Of a stretch of 64,000 bases of DNA, positions 1-7,666 are shown piece by piece. Origin of the DNA: an uncultured Bacteroides sp. (GTDB taxonomy: Bacteria; Bacteroidota; Bacteroidia; Bacteroidales; Bacteroidaceae); contig CASFPE010000035.1 of assembly GCA_949296575.1 (NCBI GenBank), positions 186,001 through 250,000 on the forward strand. Direction: 5' to 3'. Within the stretch, counting starts at the first letter, position 1. Each line of letters opens with the position of its first letter. Under the pieces are notes generated by a model, which saw nothing but the letters and a program-made list of their open reading frames with translations, had not been told where the DNA came from and made no database searches. A program made the translations under genes and the position numbers.

Positions 1-244
1 CAGAGTTTTCATCCGTGTTGCGCTGCAAATCCACCCGGTTTTCGGCCTCATTGATTTGGCGGAACCCTTCCTGTATCTCATTGAAAGTCCCCATAATCTC
101 ATCCAATTCTGCATTCCGTTGGTCCAATGCCATGGTCAAAGAATCATTCTGCGCTTTCAAGCGGTCTCTTTCTGCCCCGCCAAAATCGCATGAAGCCAAC
201 AAGAAGGCCGCTCCACATAAAGATAAAAATGCTAATTTTTTCAT
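1..244 (-). CDS. Lipoprotein with coiled-coil region, 3' end outside window
   Basis: The reading frame starts at the ATG at 244 and runs off the left edge, so only 81 residues are visible. They open with a lipoprotein signal peptide (MKKLAFLSL..., ending LLASC), with Cys19 as the predicted acylated residue. The rest is polar and rich in Glu, Asn and Gln with regularly spaced hydrophobic residues, as in a coiled coil. It lies 23 bp downstream of rsmI on the same strand and is probably co-transcribed. Function unknown. Anchoring in the outer or inner membrane, facing the periplasm, is inferred from the lipobox. Confidence 0.75.
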   Translation of the reverse strand, partial: MKKLAFLSLCGAAFLLASCDFGGAERDRLKAQNDSLTMALDQRNAELDEIMGTFNEIQEGFRQINEAENRVDLQRNTDENS

Positions 245-267
245 ATTGCCCTATTTTTAAAATGAAT

Positions 268-975
268 TTATTTTTCTTCGTTTTCTTCTTCAGACTTGCC
301 TTTCCGCCCTTTTCCTGCCAGCACAATCACGATTTCGCCTTTCGGTTCTTTCTGTCCAAAATGGGCAATGGCTTCTTCCAATGTGCCACGGACTGTTTCT
401 TCATGCACCTTGGACAACTCGCGCGAAACAGAAACTTGGCGGCCAGCACCGAAATATTCAGCAAATTGCTCCAAAGCCTTGGCCAAACGGAAAGGAGATT
501 CATAGAAAATCATCGTGCGCGTTTCTTCCTGCAAAGCTTTCAAACGGGTCACGCGTCCTTTCTTCTGCGGCAGGAAACCCTCGAAACAGAACTTGTCGCA
601 CGGCAAACCGGAAGCGACCAATGCCGGCACAAAAGCAGTGGCGCCCGGCAGGCATTGCACTTCAATGCCCGCATTCACGCATTCGCGCACTAACAAGAAA
701 CCAGGGTCTGATATGGCCGGAGTGCCTGCGTCTGACACCAAAGCAATGATCTGCCCGCCACGGATGCGTTCCACAATCCTTTCCACCACCTGATGTTCAT
801 TGAATTTATGGTAAGAAAGCATAGGATTCTTAATCTCAAAATGCTTCAGCAAGACACTCGAAGTACGAGTGTCTTCCGCCAAAATCAAATCCGCCTCCTT
901 CAATACACGGATGGCCCTGAAAGTGATATCTTCCAAATTGCCAACCGGAGTTGGAACCACATACAATCGCCCCAT
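268..975 (-). CDS. rsmI: 16S rRNA (cytidine-1402-2'-O)-methyltransferase RsmI
   Basis: SAM-dependent tetrapyrrole-methylase-fold enzyme that 2'-O-methylates C1402 in the 16S rRNA decoding centre. The 235-residue protein shows the family motifs TPVGNLEDIT (residues 9-18), AEDTR (34-38), SDAGTPAISDPG (about 81-92) and PGATA (about 111). It lacks a long C-terminal extension and ends in a Lys/Glu-rich tail. The frame is open to 1008, but I chose the ATG at 975 because the conserved motif follows directly and a -7 box at 1007-1014 would place the transcript start near 1000. It is followed by a lipoprotein gene and is divergent from tdk. Confidence 0.92.
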   Translation of the reverse strand: MGRLYVVPTPVGNLEDITFRAIRVLKEADLILAEDTRTSSVLLKHFEIKNPMLSYHKFNEHQVVERIVERIRGGQIIALVSDAGTPAISDPGFLLVRECVNAGIEVQCLPGATAFVPALVASGLPCDKFCFEGFLPQKKGRVTRLKALQEETRTMIFYESPFRLAKALEQFAEYFGAGRQVSVSRELSKVHEETVRGTLEEAIAHFGQKEPKGEIVIVLAGKGRKGKSEEENEEK

Positions 976-1006
976 CGCTTCTTTGTTTACACTATCATTA
1001 CAATAC

Positions 1007-1014
1007 AAATGTAT
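1007..1014 (-). promoter_or_regulatory. -7 promoter box of rsmI
   Basis: On the minus strand this reads TACATTTG, matching the Bacteroidetes -7 consensus TAnnTTTG. It lies 31 bases upstream of the chosen rsmI start. I see no clear TTG -33 element at the usual spacing. Confidence 0.5.
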
Positions 1015-1140
1015 AAATAATTAAGGTCGACACTTTAAAGGCAAAGCCAATTTAACAGTTCTTGAACATTATTCATATGAAATTAATGGCACAACGGACA
1101 AAACCCGGCAAAAAAGTTCCATTTTATCGGCCAGTATTCT

Positions 1141-1148
1141 TACTTTTG
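1141..1148 (+). promoter_or_regulatory. -7 promoter box of tdk
   Basis: TACTTTTG matches TAnnTTTG and lies 32 bases before the tdk ATG. A -33 TTG is not obvious. It would drive tdk and the permease gene behind it. Confidence 0.55.
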
Positions 1149-1180
1149 CAAGACAATAAACAGAACTAAAAAAAATCCAA

Positions 1181-1768
1181 ATGTCACTGTTCACAGAAGA
1201 ACAAATGCAGGGTCCCCACAGGAAAGGACGCATCGAAGTCATCTGCGGCTCCATGTTTTCCGGAAAAACGGAAGAATTAATCCGAAGGCTGAAACGTGCC
1301 AAAATAGCCAAACAACGGGTGGAAATCTTCAAACCAGCCATCGATGTGCGCTACTCAGAAGAAGACGTCGTGTCGCACGACAGCACTTCCGTCGCCTCGA
1401 CACCAGTAGAATCATCTGCCAGCATCCTGCTGTTCAGTTCCGAAGCCGACGTAGTGGGCATCGATGAAGCGCAATTCTTCGACAACGGGCTGACAGATGT
1501 ATGCAACCAATTAGCAGACAATGGAATCAGGGTCATCGTAGCCGGACTTGACATGGACTACAAAGGCATTCCTTTCGGACCGATGCCCGCCCTTTGCGCC
1601 ATTGCAGACGAAGTGACGAAAGTGCATGCCATTTGCGTGAAATGCGGACAATTAGCATACATCTCGCACCGAATCATCAACAACGACAAACGGGTACTGC
1701 TGGGCGAGAAAGACGAATACGAGCCCCTTTGCAGGGAATGCTACCAAAAGACAAAACAAAACGTATAA
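1181..1768 (+). CDS. tdk: Thymidine kinase
   Basis: Phosphorylates thymidine (and deoxyuridine) to dTMP with ATP in the pyrimidine salvage pathway; cytosolic. The 195-residue length is typical of type II thymidine kinases. The Walker A loop GSMFSGKT is at residues 23-30, the Walker B-like GIDEAQFF near 92-99, and the lasso zinc site is formed by CVKC (about 152-155) and CREC (about 184-187). The next gene begins 23 bp downstream, so the two probably share a transcript. Confidence 0.96.
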   Translation: MSLFTEEQMQGPHRKGRIEVICGSMFSGKTEELIRRLKRAKIAKQRVEIFKPAIDVRYSEEDVVSHDSTSVASTPVESSASILLFSSEADVVGIDEAQFFDNGLTDVCNQLADNGIRVIVAGLDMDYKGIPFGPMPALCAIADEVTKVHAICVKCGQLAYISHRIINNDKRVLLGEKDEYEPLCRECYQKTKQNV

Positions 1769-1791
1769 TAACCTTTTACGCTTCACACGCC

Positions 1792-2922
1792 ATGAGAAAA
1801 GAATTCACATTCGACCGCTTCGTCCGCACCATCTTCGCCATTGCCATTGTTGTGGGCATCCTCGTGCTGACAAACCGGCTAAGCGGCGTGCTGCTGCCTT
1901 TCTTCATAGCATGGCTGGCCGCTTACTTAATCTACCCATTGGTGAAGTTCTTCCAATACAAACTAAAACTCAAGAGCCGTATCCTGTCCATTTTCTGTTC
2001 CCTAATCGTCGTAGCGGGCATCATCGCCGGCGCCATCTTCTTGCTTGTGCCTCCCATGGTAGAAGAACTGGCAAAACTGAAACAACTGCTGACCACCTAT
2101 TTCATCAACGGGACACACTCTGCGGCTATTCCCGAATATGTAATGGACTTTATCCAGCAAAACATAGACATAAACTGGATAAGCAACGCTTTGTCCGAAG
2201 AAAACATCATGAAAGTCATACGAACCGCACTGCCAAAAGTGTGGAACATGCTGGCACAATCTGTCAACATTGTTTTCAGCATCCTGGCCTCTTTCATCAT
2301 CCTGCTGTATCTCATCTTCATCCTGCTGGACTATGAATCCATTGCCGACGGATGGATTCGTTTGGTGCCGCAAAAATACCGTCCTTTTGTCGCCAATCTG
2401 GCAGCCGACGTGCAATCCGGCATGAACAAATATTTCAGAGGGCAAGCTTTTGTCGCCCTCTGCGTTGGCATCCTGTTCAGCATCGGATTCCTGATTATCG
2501 ACTTCCCGTTAGCCATCGGCTTGGGCCTTTTCATTGGAGCTTTGAACATGATTCCTTATCTCCAAATCATCGGTTTCGCCCCAACCATCTTGCTTGCCTT
2601 GCTAAAAGCAGCAGATACGGGCGACAATTTCTGGCTGATAATGCTGAGCGCACTTGCCGTATTCTGCATCGTGCAAATCATCGAGGACACTATCATTGTG
2701 CCACGTGTCATGGGAAAAATCACAGGGCTCAACCCTGCCATCATCTTGCTGTCATTGTCCATTTGGGGGTCATTGATGGGAATCTTAGGAATGATTATCG
2801 CCCTTCCGCTCACCACGTTGATGCTTTCTTACTACCAACGCTATATTATAAAGAACGAAAAGGAACATGAGCCGATTCCTTCATCTGCTGATTATCAAAA
2901 AGATGGCGATCAGCAACAATGA
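1792..2922 (+). CDS. AI-2E family (PerM/YdiK-type) transporter
   Basis: Inner-membrane protein of 376 residues. Hydrophobic helices lie near residues 12-28, 33-51 and 62-86. A soluble stretch of about 60 residues follows, then further helices to about 355 and a polar tail ending QQQ. This is the layout of the AI-2E/PerM exporter family, including the late GLNPAIILLSL segment. Family members are credited with autoinducer-2 export or Na+/H+ exchange in a few species; the substrate here is unknown. The frame is open further upstream inside tdk, but the ATG at 1792 directly precedes the first membrane helix and leaves a normal 23-bp gap. Confidence 0.85.
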   Translation: MRKEFTFDRFVRTIFAIAIVVGILVLTNRLSGVLLPFFIAWLAAYLIYPLVKFFQYKLKLKSRILSIFCSLIVVAGIIAGAIFLLVPPMVEELAKLKQLLTTYFINGTHSAAIPEYVMDFIQQNIDINWISNALSEENIMKVIRTALPKVWNMLAQSVNIVFSILASFIILLYLIFILLDYESIADGWIRLVPQKYRPFVANLAADVQSGMNKYFRGQAFVALCVGILFSIGFLIIDFPLAIGLGLFIGALNMIPYLQIIGFAPTILLALLKAADTGDNFWLIMLSALAVFCIVQIIEDTIIVPRVMGKITGLNPAIILLSLSIWGSLMGILGMIIALPLTTLMLSYYQRYIIKNEKEHEPIPSSADYQKDGDQQQ

Positions 2923-2948
2923 AACCATAAAAAAATATACGCTTTTTA

Positions 2949-2979
2949 TTTGGCAATTCACGAAAAAAGCCTAACTTTG
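2949..2979 (+). promoter_or_regulatory. Promoter of tRNA-Lys
   Basis: TTTG at 2949-2952, a 19-base spacer, then TAACTTTG at 2972-2979: an exact match to the Bacteroidetes vegetative promoter. It ends 25 bases before the mature tRNA. Confidence 0.8.
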
Positions 2980-3004
2980 CACCCGCTTAACAGCAATAAG
3001 GTTT

Positions 3005-3080
3005 GATTCGCTAGCTCAGCTGGTAGAGCACAACACTTTTAATGTTGGGGTCTTGGGTTCGAGCCCCAAGCGGATCACCA
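3005..3080 (+). tRNA. tRNA-Lys (anticodon TTT)
   Basis: Full cloverleaf. The acceptor GATTCGC pairs with GCGGATC (one G-T pair). The D arm is GCTC/GAGC. The anticodon stem CAACA/TGTTG holds loop CTTTTAA, giving anticodon TTT. The T arm is TTGGG/CCCAA with loop TTCGAGC. The CCA end is encoded (3078-3080). Confidence 0.97.
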
Positions 3081-3104
3081 AAAGAAAAGCCAAAAGGCGA
3101 CAAT

Positions 3105-3147
3105 AAAAAAAGTCCTACAAAATATTGATTTTGTAGGACTTTTTTAT
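3105..3147 (+). terminator. Rho-independent terminator after tRNA-Lys
   Basis: AAAGTCCTACAAAAT pairs with ATTTTGTAGGACTTT around a short loop and runs into a T tract. It ends the tRNA-Lys transcript. Confidence 0.8.
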
Positions 3148-3199
3148 TGTTCTTTGGCGACCTTGACCACCAAAAAGAGGGCATTGACGGACAAAAATT

Positions 3200-3247
3200 A
3201 GTACTCAATTCGTACCCCCCCGACAAAATTTTCAAAAAAGGGGTACG
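3200..3247 (+). repeat. GTAC inverted repeat behind tRNA-Lys (possible integration scar)
   Basis: CGTACCCC at 3211-3218 is mirrored by GGGGTACG at 3240-3247 with 21 bases between, and a further GTAC lies at 3201-3204. The extended arms AATTCGTACCCC and GGGGTACGATTT are nearly complementary. The stretch is non-coding and sits between a tRNA 3' end and an unrelated operon, where integrases usually insert. No integrase gene is present. Confidence 0.4.
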
Positions 3248-3277
3248 ATTTACAAGAAACATAACACGCAGATTATA

Positions 3278-3285
3278 TACCTTTG
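3278..3285 (+). promoter_or_regulatory. -7 promoter box of the lrgAB-like operon
   Basis: TACCTTTG fits TAnnTTTG. A transcript starting just downstream gives a leader of about 20 bases to the ATG at 3313. This argues against starting the protein at the TTG at 3283, which overlaps the box. Confidence 0.55.
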
Positions 3286-3312
3286 CAACCGTTTTCTAAA
3301 AATGCATACTCC

Positions 3313-3690
3313 ATGATTCGTCAATGCGCCATTCTTTTCGGCTGCTTGGCCTTAGGTGAACTTATTGTTTACCTTACCGGCATCAAGCTTCCATCCAGCA
3401 TCATCGGAATGTTATTACTGACTCTATTTCTAAAATTAGGCTGGATCAAACTGCAATGGGTACAAGGAATGTCAGATTTCTTAGTTGCCAACCTCGGATT
3501 CTTCTTCGTTCCACCCGGCGTAGCATTAATGCTTTATTTCGATGTGATTGCCGCAGAGTTTTGGCCTATTGCCATCGCAACTTTTACCAGCACAATACTT
3601 GTGCTGACCGTGACAGGCTGGGTTCATCAACTAACCCGAAAATATACACATAACCATAAAGAAGAAAAAACTAACTCTAAACACTCATGA
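3313..3690 (+). CDS. CidA/LrgA family holin-like membrane protein
   Basis: Small inner-membrane protein (125 residues) with four predicted helices and the family core of small hydrophobic residues around LPSSIIGMLLLTLFL and FFVPPGVALM. In Staphylococcus the LrgA/CidA proteins are holin-like and modulate autolysis or programmed lysis. Plant and Bacillus relatives transport glycolate or pyruvate. The partner gene follows with the overlapping start/stop ATGA (3687-3690), so the two are translationally coupled. Role in this organism is inferred only. Confidence 0.85.
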   Translation: MIRQCAILFGCLALGELIVYLTGIKLPSSIIGMLLLTLFLKLGWIKLQWVQGMSDFLVANLGFFFVPPGVALMLYFDVIAAEFWPIAIATFTSTILVLTVTGWVHQLTRKYTHNHKEEKTNSKHS

Positions 3691-4382
3691 ACTTTTTGGA
3701 AAACAAATTCTTCTTGCTAAGTGTCACTTTCGGCATTTTCTTGCTCGCCAAAATCCTGCAAAGAAAGACCGGATGGATGCTACTCAATCCTATCCTTCTG
3801 ACCATCGCCCTCCTTATCGTTTTCCTAAAAATGACAGGCATAAGTTATGAAACCTACAACCAAAGCGGGCAACTTGTGGAATTTTGGTTGAAGCCTGCGG
3901 TCGTGGCATTGGGAGTACCCCTCTACCTGCAATTGGAGACCATCAAGAAACAACTGCTTCCCATCTTGCTGTCACAACTATCCGGATGCATCGTAGGAGT
4001 GATCTCCGTAGTGCTTATAGCCAAATTGTTAGGAGCGTCAGCGCCAATCATCTATTCATTGGCGCCTAAATCTGTCACGACCCCAATAGCCATGGAAGTC
4101 AGCCAAGCTTTAGGCGGCATACCTTCATTGACAGCAGCCGTAGTGGTATGCGTGGGATTGTTAGGTGGCATATTCGGTTTCAAGGCCATGCAGCTCACGC
4201 ACATCGAAAGCCCCATTGCGCAAGGCCTTTCCATGGGTACTGCCGCACACGCCGTCGGCACATCCACTGCAATGGATATCAGCCGGAAATACGGTGCTTT
4301 CGCCAGCTTAGGCCTGACACTGAACGGAATATTCACGGCTTTGCTCACGCCCACCATCTTGCGATGGTTAGGGGTGCTTTAA
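3687..4382 (+). CDS. LrgB/CidB family membrane protein
   Basis: Polytopic inner-membrane partner of the preceding LrgA-like protein, 231 residues. It carries the LrgB signatures SLAPKSVTTPIAM (around residue 125) and GLSMGTAAHAVGTSTA (around 180-195). The pair forms a two-gene operon. Candidate roles are control of murein hydrolase export or transport of small organic acids; the sequence does not decide. It ends close to, and convergent with, tRNA-Ser. Confidence 0.9.
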   Translation: MNFLENKFFLLSVTFGIFLLAKILQRKTGWMLLNPILLTIALLIVFLKMTGISYETYNQSGQLVEFWLKPAVVALGVPLYLQLETIKKQLLPILLSQLSGCIVGVISVVLIAKLLGASAPIIYSLAPKSVTTPIAMEVSQALGGIPSLTAAVVVCVGLLGGIFGFKAMQLTHIESPIAQGLSMGTAAHAVGTSTAMDISRKYGAFASLGLTLNGIFTALLTPTILRWLGVL

Positions 4383-4427
4383 TGCGCCACGAAGCCGGCG
4401 CCACAATTGCAGAGCATCTCCCTTGAA

Positions 4428-4465
4428 CAAAAAAGCCCGATTCTGTACTTTCAGTACAAAATCGA
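4428..4465 (-). terminator. Terminator of tRNA-Ser
   Basis: On the minus strand, CGATTTTGTACT pairs with AGTACAGAATCG (one G-T pair) across a GAA loop and is followed after GGGC by six T residues. It lies directly beyond the tRNA 3' end. Confidence 0.75.
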
Positions 4466-4486
4466 GCGTATCCTAAGCAGGGTTTG

Positions 4487-4571
4487 CGGAAAGGGAGGGA
4501 TTCGAACCCCCGGTACGTCTCCGTACGGCGGTTTTCAAGACCGCTGTAATCGACCACTCTACCACCTTTCC
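4487..4571 (-). tRNA. tRNA-Ser (anticodon TGA)
   Basis: Acceptor GGAAAGG/CCTTTCC, anticodon stem GCGGT/ACCGC with loop CTTGAAA giving TGA, a long variable arm built on GTACGGAGACGTAC, and a T loop TTCGAAT. The long variable arm marks a class II tRNA. CCA is not encoded. Confidence 0.95.
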
Positions 4572-4609
4572 TATTCCTCTTTCGGGAGCAATCTTCCAGA
4601 AAAGTGCTG

Positions 4610-4640
4610 CAAAGGTACAACATTATTTGGAAACAGCAAA
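4610..4640 (-). promoter_or_regulatory. Promoter of tRNA-Ser
   Basis: On the minus strand TTTG (4637-4640), 19 bases, then TACCTTTG (4610-4617). It has the same element sequences and spacing as the tRNA-Lys promoter. Confidence 0.8.
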
Positions 4641-4711
4641 CTTATTGCACAAAAATTAGAGTTTGCCGTGCATTTGGCCATCCCGCCAAACCCCGGCAGC
4701 ATCCGCAAACC

Positions 4712-4794
4712 CCTTCCAAAGGTTTTCAAAAATCCTTCCAAGGTTTTGCCCCAAACCATGGAAGGTTTCGCATGAAACCTTGGAAGGTTCTCGG
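4712..4794 (+). repeat. Dispersed intergenic repeat, element B, copy 1
   Basis: Three imperfect units of CCTTCCAAGGTTTTGC type. The core AAACCATGGAAGGTTT is at 4753-4768. The hairpin AAGGTTTC-GCAT-GAAACCTT occupies 4762-4781. The 29 bases at 4740-4768 are identical to 38309-38337. The core is also found at 55854-55869. Non-coding; part of the 583-bp spacer between tRNA-Ser and mutS2. A separate 10-bp hairpin (AGAGCCGCAA/TTGCGGCTCT, 4831-4854) lies nearby. Confidence 0.7.
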
Positions 4795-4933
4795 AAGAAG
4801 TTCAGATTCCAGATTTCAGATATCAGAAGCAGAGCCGCAAGATTTTGCGGCTCTGTTGCTGCCTGCGTCTTTTCAACTGGTTAACTTGTCCCCTTGTCAA
4901 CTCAAAGAAAACATTCCAATGATTTTGAAAATT

Positions 4934-5009
4934 GTTCTATGAACTTTTCCAAAATGTTCCTGAACTTTCATGGGATTGTTCCTGAACTTTTTTGAAAAGT
5001 TCGTAGAAC
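4934..5009 (+). repeat. Dispersed intergenic repeat, element A, copy 1
   Basis: GTTCTATGAACTTTTC (4934-4949) is matched in inverse by GAAAAGTTCGTAGAAC (4994-5009), 15 of 16 positions. Two further TGTTCCTGAACTTT units lie between them. Related elements occur at 38236-38268 and 55702-55790, each next to element B. Confidence 0.65.
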
Positions 5010-5154
5010 CGTTTGCGCACGGTGCGAATGGCGTGCAAAAGCCTTTGGGGAAGATTCCCGCCACGCCCGCAAGAAGCCGCCCGCCACAAAACGAAGGCGG
5101 CATGCATCCGTATCAAAATATAATCGTACATTTGCCCTCGATTAAACCAGCAAC

Positions 5155-7650
5155 ATGATTTACCCGCACAATTTTGAACAGAAAATTGGGTTCGACGAAA
5201 TACGCCGCCTGCTGAAAGAACGCTGCCTCAGCACCTTGGGCAAAGGGAAAGTGGACGAGATGAAATTCTTCTCCTCGCCCGGCCAGATAGAAAGGATGCT
5301 GGACCAGACGTGCGAGTTTGCCCGCATCATAGAGGAAGAAGACCGCTTCCCCGGCCAATATTTCTTCGACGTGCGCCCGTCGCTCAGCCGCATCCGGGTG
5401 GAAGGGCTGTACTTGGACGAGCAAGAAGTGTTCGACCTCCGCCGTTCTTTGGAAACGATACGCGCCATCGTGGCTTTCCTCGCCCCCGACGACGGCAGCG
5501 AATCCCCCTATCCCAACCTGCAGGAACTGGCCAAGGACGTGCCGGTGTTCCCGCAGCTCATCAGCCAGATAAACCGCATCATCGACGACTTCGGCAAGAT
5601 AAAGGACAGTGCCTCCGCCGAACTTTCCAAGATAAGGCAGGAAATGGCGCGCGCCACCCAAAGCATCTCACGGAGCCTCTCGCAGATACTCCGCAACGCG
5701 CAATCGGAAGGATACGTGGACAAGGACGTGGCGCCCACCCTGCGCGACGGGCGATTGGTCATCCCCATCGCCCCGGCTTTGAAACGCAAGATAAAAGGCA
5801 TCGTGCATGACGAATCGGCCACGGGAAAGACCCTGTTCATCGAACCCGAAGAAGTGGTGGAGGCCAACAACCACGTGCGCGAGCTTGAAAACGAGGAAAG
5901 GAGGGAAATCATGCGCATCCTGACGGCGTTGTCCGACACGATACGCCCCGTAATTCCCGACATGCTGAAATCGTATGACTTCTTGGCCGAAATCGACTTC
6001 ATCCGCGCAAAAGCCTCCCTTGCCCGATACACGCACGCACAAAAGCCTTCCATCGAAAGCACACCCGTCATCGACTGGACAAAGGCCGTGCATCCATTGC
6101 TGCAAATATCCCTTGCCAAACACCACAAAAACGTGGTGCCTTTAGACATCCGATTAGACAGCAGCCAACGGATACTCATCATCTCCGGCCCGAATGCCGG
6201 GGGAAAGTCTGTCTGCCTGAAGACCGCAGGACTGCTGCAATACATGCTGCAATGCGGCTTGCTGATTCCCGTCCACGAGCGGAGCCATGCCGGCATCTTC
6301 GCCGACATATTCATCGACATCGGCGACGAACAGTCCATCGAAGACGAACTCAGCACCTACTCCTCCCACCTCACCAACATGAAGGCGATGATGAAAGCGT
6401 GCAGCGGCAAAAGCCTCATCCTCATCGATGAGTTCGGCAGCGGCACAGAACCGCAAATAGGGGGCGCCATTGCCGAATCCGTGCTGAAACGGCTCAACCA
6501 GAAGCAAGCCTTCGGCATCATCACCACGCACTACCAGAACCTGAAACATTTTGCCGAAGACCACGAAGGAGTGGTCAACGGCGCCATGCTCTACGACCGA
6601 CACCTGATGCAAGCCCTCTTCCAGTTGCAGATAGGAAACCCCGGCAGTTCCTTTGCCGTGGAAATCGCCCGCAAGATCGGCTTGCCGGAAGAAGTCATAG
6701 AAGATGCCGCGCAAATCGTGGGCAGCGACTACATCAATGCCGACAAATACCTGCAAGACATCGTGCGCGACAAACGCTATTGGGAGAACAAACGCCAGAA
6801 CATCCGGCAGAAGGAAAAGCAGATGGAAGAACTCATGGCACGCTATGAGCGGGAAGTGAAGGAACTGGATGCTTCCCGGAAAGACATCATCCGCCAAGCA
6901 AAGGAGAAGGCCGAACAAATCTTGCAGGAAGCAAATGCCAAGGTGGAAAACACCATCCGCTCCATCAAAGAAGCGCAAGCCGAGAAAGAAAAGACCCGGA
7001 ATGCGCGGCAAGAATTGGAGGACTTCCGCAAGTCCATCGCCGAACTTGAGCAAAAAGAGCAGGAAGAAAAGCTGGCGCGGAAGATGGAGAAAATAAAAGA
7101 AAGGCAGCAACGCAAAAAGGAAAAGAAAGGGCAGCAGGCAACCGCCGCCGCGCCAACGCCGCAAAAGCCGCCGCAACGCCCCATCACCGCAGGCGACTAC
7201 GTGAGGCTGAAAGGCCAGTCGGCCATAGGGGAGGTCATCGAAGTAGGCGGCGACAACGCGACCGTGGCATTCGGCATGCTGAAAACCACCGTCAAAGTGA
7301 AGCGGCTGGAACCAGTGCCGCCCGAACAGGCACCGGCACAAAAGAAAGCTACCGTTTCATTCATCAGCACGCAGACGCAGGACAATGTTTACGAAAAGAA
7401 ACTGAACTTCAAGCAAGACATCGACGTGCGCGGCATGAAGGGAGACGAAGCCATCCAAGCCATCACTTATTTCATCGACGACGCCATCCTGTTGAGCATC
7501 CCCAGGGTCCGCATCCTGCATGGAACAGGCAGCGGCATACTCAGGACACTTATCCGCAATTACCTGTCAAACGTTCCGGGAGTACGGCATTTCCAAGACG
7601 AACATGTGCAGTTCGGCGGAGCAGGAATCACCGTGGTCGACTTCAACTAA
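5155..7650 (+). CDS. mutS2: Endonuclease MutS2 (MutS family ATPase with Smr domain)
   Basis: 831-residue MutS2. An N-terminal MutS core and clamp region is followed by the ATPase with Walker A GPNAGGKS (345-352) and Walker B ILIDEFGSG (about 422-430). A long Lys/Glu-rich coiled coil spans about 520-640. The C-terminal Smr nuclease domain (about 755-831) contains DVRGMKGDEA and HGTGSGILR. MutS2 proteins suppress homologous recombination by acting on branched DNA, and in Bacillus act on collided ribosomes; which applies here is unknown. The ATG at 5155 begins the conserved sequence. sdaA follows after 16 bp. Confidence 0.95.
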   Translation: MIYPHNFEQKIGFDEIRRLLKERCLSTLGKGKVDEMKFFSSPGQIERMLDQTCEFARIIEEEDRFPGQYFFDVRPSLSRIRVEGLYLDEQEVFDLRRSLETIRAIVAFLAPDDGSESPYPNLQELAKDVPVFPQLISQINRIIDDFGKIKDSASAELSKIRQEMARATQSISRSLSQILRNAQSEGYVDKDVAPTLRDGRLVIPIAPALKRKIKGIVHDESATGKTLFIEPEEVVEANNHVRELENEERREIMRILTALSDTIRPVIPDMLKSYDFLAEIDFIRAKASLARYTHAQKPSIESTPVIDWTKAVHPLLQISLAKHHKNVVPLDIRLDSSQRILIISGPNAGGKSVCLKTAGLLQYMLQCGLLIPVHERSHAGIFADIFIDIGDEQSIEDELSTYSSHLTNMKAMMKACSGKSLILIDEFGSGTEPQIGGAIAESVLKRLNQKQAFGIITTHYQNLKHFAEDHEGVVNGAMLYDRHLMQALFQLQIGNPGSSFAVEIARKIGLPEEVIEDAAQIVGSDYINADKYLQDIVRDKRYWENKRQNIRQKEKQMEELMARYEREVKELDASRKDIIRQAKEKAEQILQEANAKVENTIRSIKEAQAEKEKTRNARQELEDFRKSIAELEQKEQEEKLARKMEKIKERQQRKKEKKGQQATAAAPTPQKPPQRPITAGDYVRLKGQSAIGEVIEVGGDNATVAFGMLKTTVKVKRLEPVPPEQAPAQKKATVSFISTQTQDNVYEKKLNFKQDIDVRGMKGDEAIQAITYFIDDAILLSIPRVRILHGTGSGILRTLIRNYLSNVPGVRHFQDEHVQFGGAGITVVDFN

Positions 7651-7666
7651 TCCACATTATATATAT

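Noticed and set aside
3011..3262. Minus-strand 83-codon frame across tRNA-Lys
   Set aside because: It reads through the tRNA, the terminator and the GTAC repeat, so it is not a gene.
4930..5160. Several 60-70 codon frames in the tRNA-Ser/mutS2 spacer
   Set aside because: They arise from the repeat elements, lack start signals and resemble no family.
6154..7341. Minus-strand open frame (395 codons) inside mutS2
   Set aside because: The composition (Phe, His and Gly runs) reflects the complement of Lys/Glu-rich coiled-coil codons. mutS2 is intact on the plus strand.
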